28,095 bases of DNA from a virus, in the IMG/VR virus record IMGVR_UViG_3300032087_001311, positions 1-28,095 of that record; one strand, 5' to 3'. The notes beneath the pieces were generated by a model. It made no database searches. It was not told the origin of the DNA and worked only from the letters and a program-made list of their open reading frames with translations. Below, in pieces: positions 27,883 to 28,095 of the stretch; position 1 is the stretch's first letter, and every line of letters starts with the position of its first letter. A program made the position numbers and the translations under genes.

Positions 27883-28095
27883 CACTCAGGGTCTCCTTCA
27901 GATTTTTTCTTTTTACCAATATTATACTTGGTCTCTAAAGCCCATTCATTCTTCTCTTTGTAAGAGAGAACTTTAATCTGGTTCAAAGGTGCAACTTCAG
28001 CAACCGATTCCTCTTTAACAACATCAATCAAACCCCAATCACAAAGCAGTTGGGTAATACGATTACGACGTTGTACATCATTCACAGTCAGGTTA
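27882..28095 (-). CDS. regA: RegA translational repressor, C-terminal part only
   Basis: The frame enters from the right edge and ends at 27882. The sequence NDVQRRNRITQLLCDWGLID ... IKVLSYKEKNEWALETKYNI matches the C-terminal half of T4 RegA, where EVRRDSIAWLLEDWGLIEIV and FRVISFKQKHEWKLVPKYTI occupy the same places. RegA binds start regions of early mRNAs and blocks their translation. A basic-acidic tail (KKKKSEGDPE) goes beyond the T4 end. The GTG at 28085 is not the start: the frame continues through the window edge. Its place upstream of gp43 is that of T4-like genomes, so gp62, gp44 and gp45 probably lie just outside. Confidence 0.85.
   Translation of the reverse strand, partial: NLTVNDVQRRNRITQLLCDWGLIDVVKEESVAEVAPLNQIKVLSYKEKNEWALETKYNIGKKKKSEGDPE

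Noticed and set aside
1-28095. CRISPR array, insertion sequence, or phage attachment site
   Set aside because: No regularly spaced repeats, transposase motifs, terminal inverted repeats, or integrase with a duplicated tRNA end were seen; the tRNAs are complete phage genes.

Overview
The window looks like the genome of a T4-like marine cyanophage (cyanomyovirus of Synechococcus or Prochlorococcus). The T4-type replication core is present and recognisable by motifs: RegA (C-terminus only), DNA polymerase gp43, UvsX recombinase, gp41 helicase, gp61 primase and NrdA/NrdB. Around it are genes typical of cyanophages: talC transaldolase, mazG, hsp20, a thioredoxin-like protein, several Fe(II)/2-oxoglutarate oxygenases and many short conserved hypotheticals. 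Family calls come from recognising motifs in the translations; no database was searched.

Layout. Nearly everything is on the minus strand, so transcription runs from right to left. From the right edge: regA (truncated), a 2OG oxygenase, hsp20, two related small proteins (possibly Sm-like), gp43, a small protein, uvsX, a prolyl-4-hydroxylase-like oxygenase, gp41, mazG, a 57-aa protein, thioredoxin and a 63-aa protein (28.1-19.4 kb). Next is a translationally coupled block (19.3-13.8 kb): a 308-aa unknown, a 400-aa protein with ligase-like motifs, an NMN-adenylyltransferase-like protein, a 696-aa modular probable virion protein and a 61-aa companion. Between 13.8 and 11.3 kb lie small probable structural genes, each set off by terminators and T4-type late promoters (ATAAATA). 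The nucleotide-synthesis and priming block follows (gp61, nrdA, nrdB), then an oxygenase, a GIY-YIG protein, a tail-lysozyme-type hydrolase, three tRNAs (Arg-TCT, Asn-GTT, Val-TAC), a lone plus-strand gene, talC, and at the left edge a sugar pair: a GDP-mannose 3,5-epimerase and a truncated GT11 glycosyltransferase.

How the parts work together. NrdA/B, MazG, thioredoxin and TalC should supply or clean up nucleotides and reducing power for the gp43/gp41/gp61/UvsX replisome. Gene ends commonly overlap as ATGA, GTGA, TTGA or TGATG, indicating translational coupling. Regulation is visible as sigma70-like promoters whose -35 box lies inside a terminator hairpin (5.8 and 26.6 kb), and late ATAAATA promoters placed just after, or just before, hairpins. 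The most notable items are the epimerase/GT11 pair, which may make and transfer an L-galactose-type sugar; the ligase-like 400-aa protein beside an NMNAT-like protein; and the nested terminator/promoter architecture. No stretch over about 180 bases lacks a gene.
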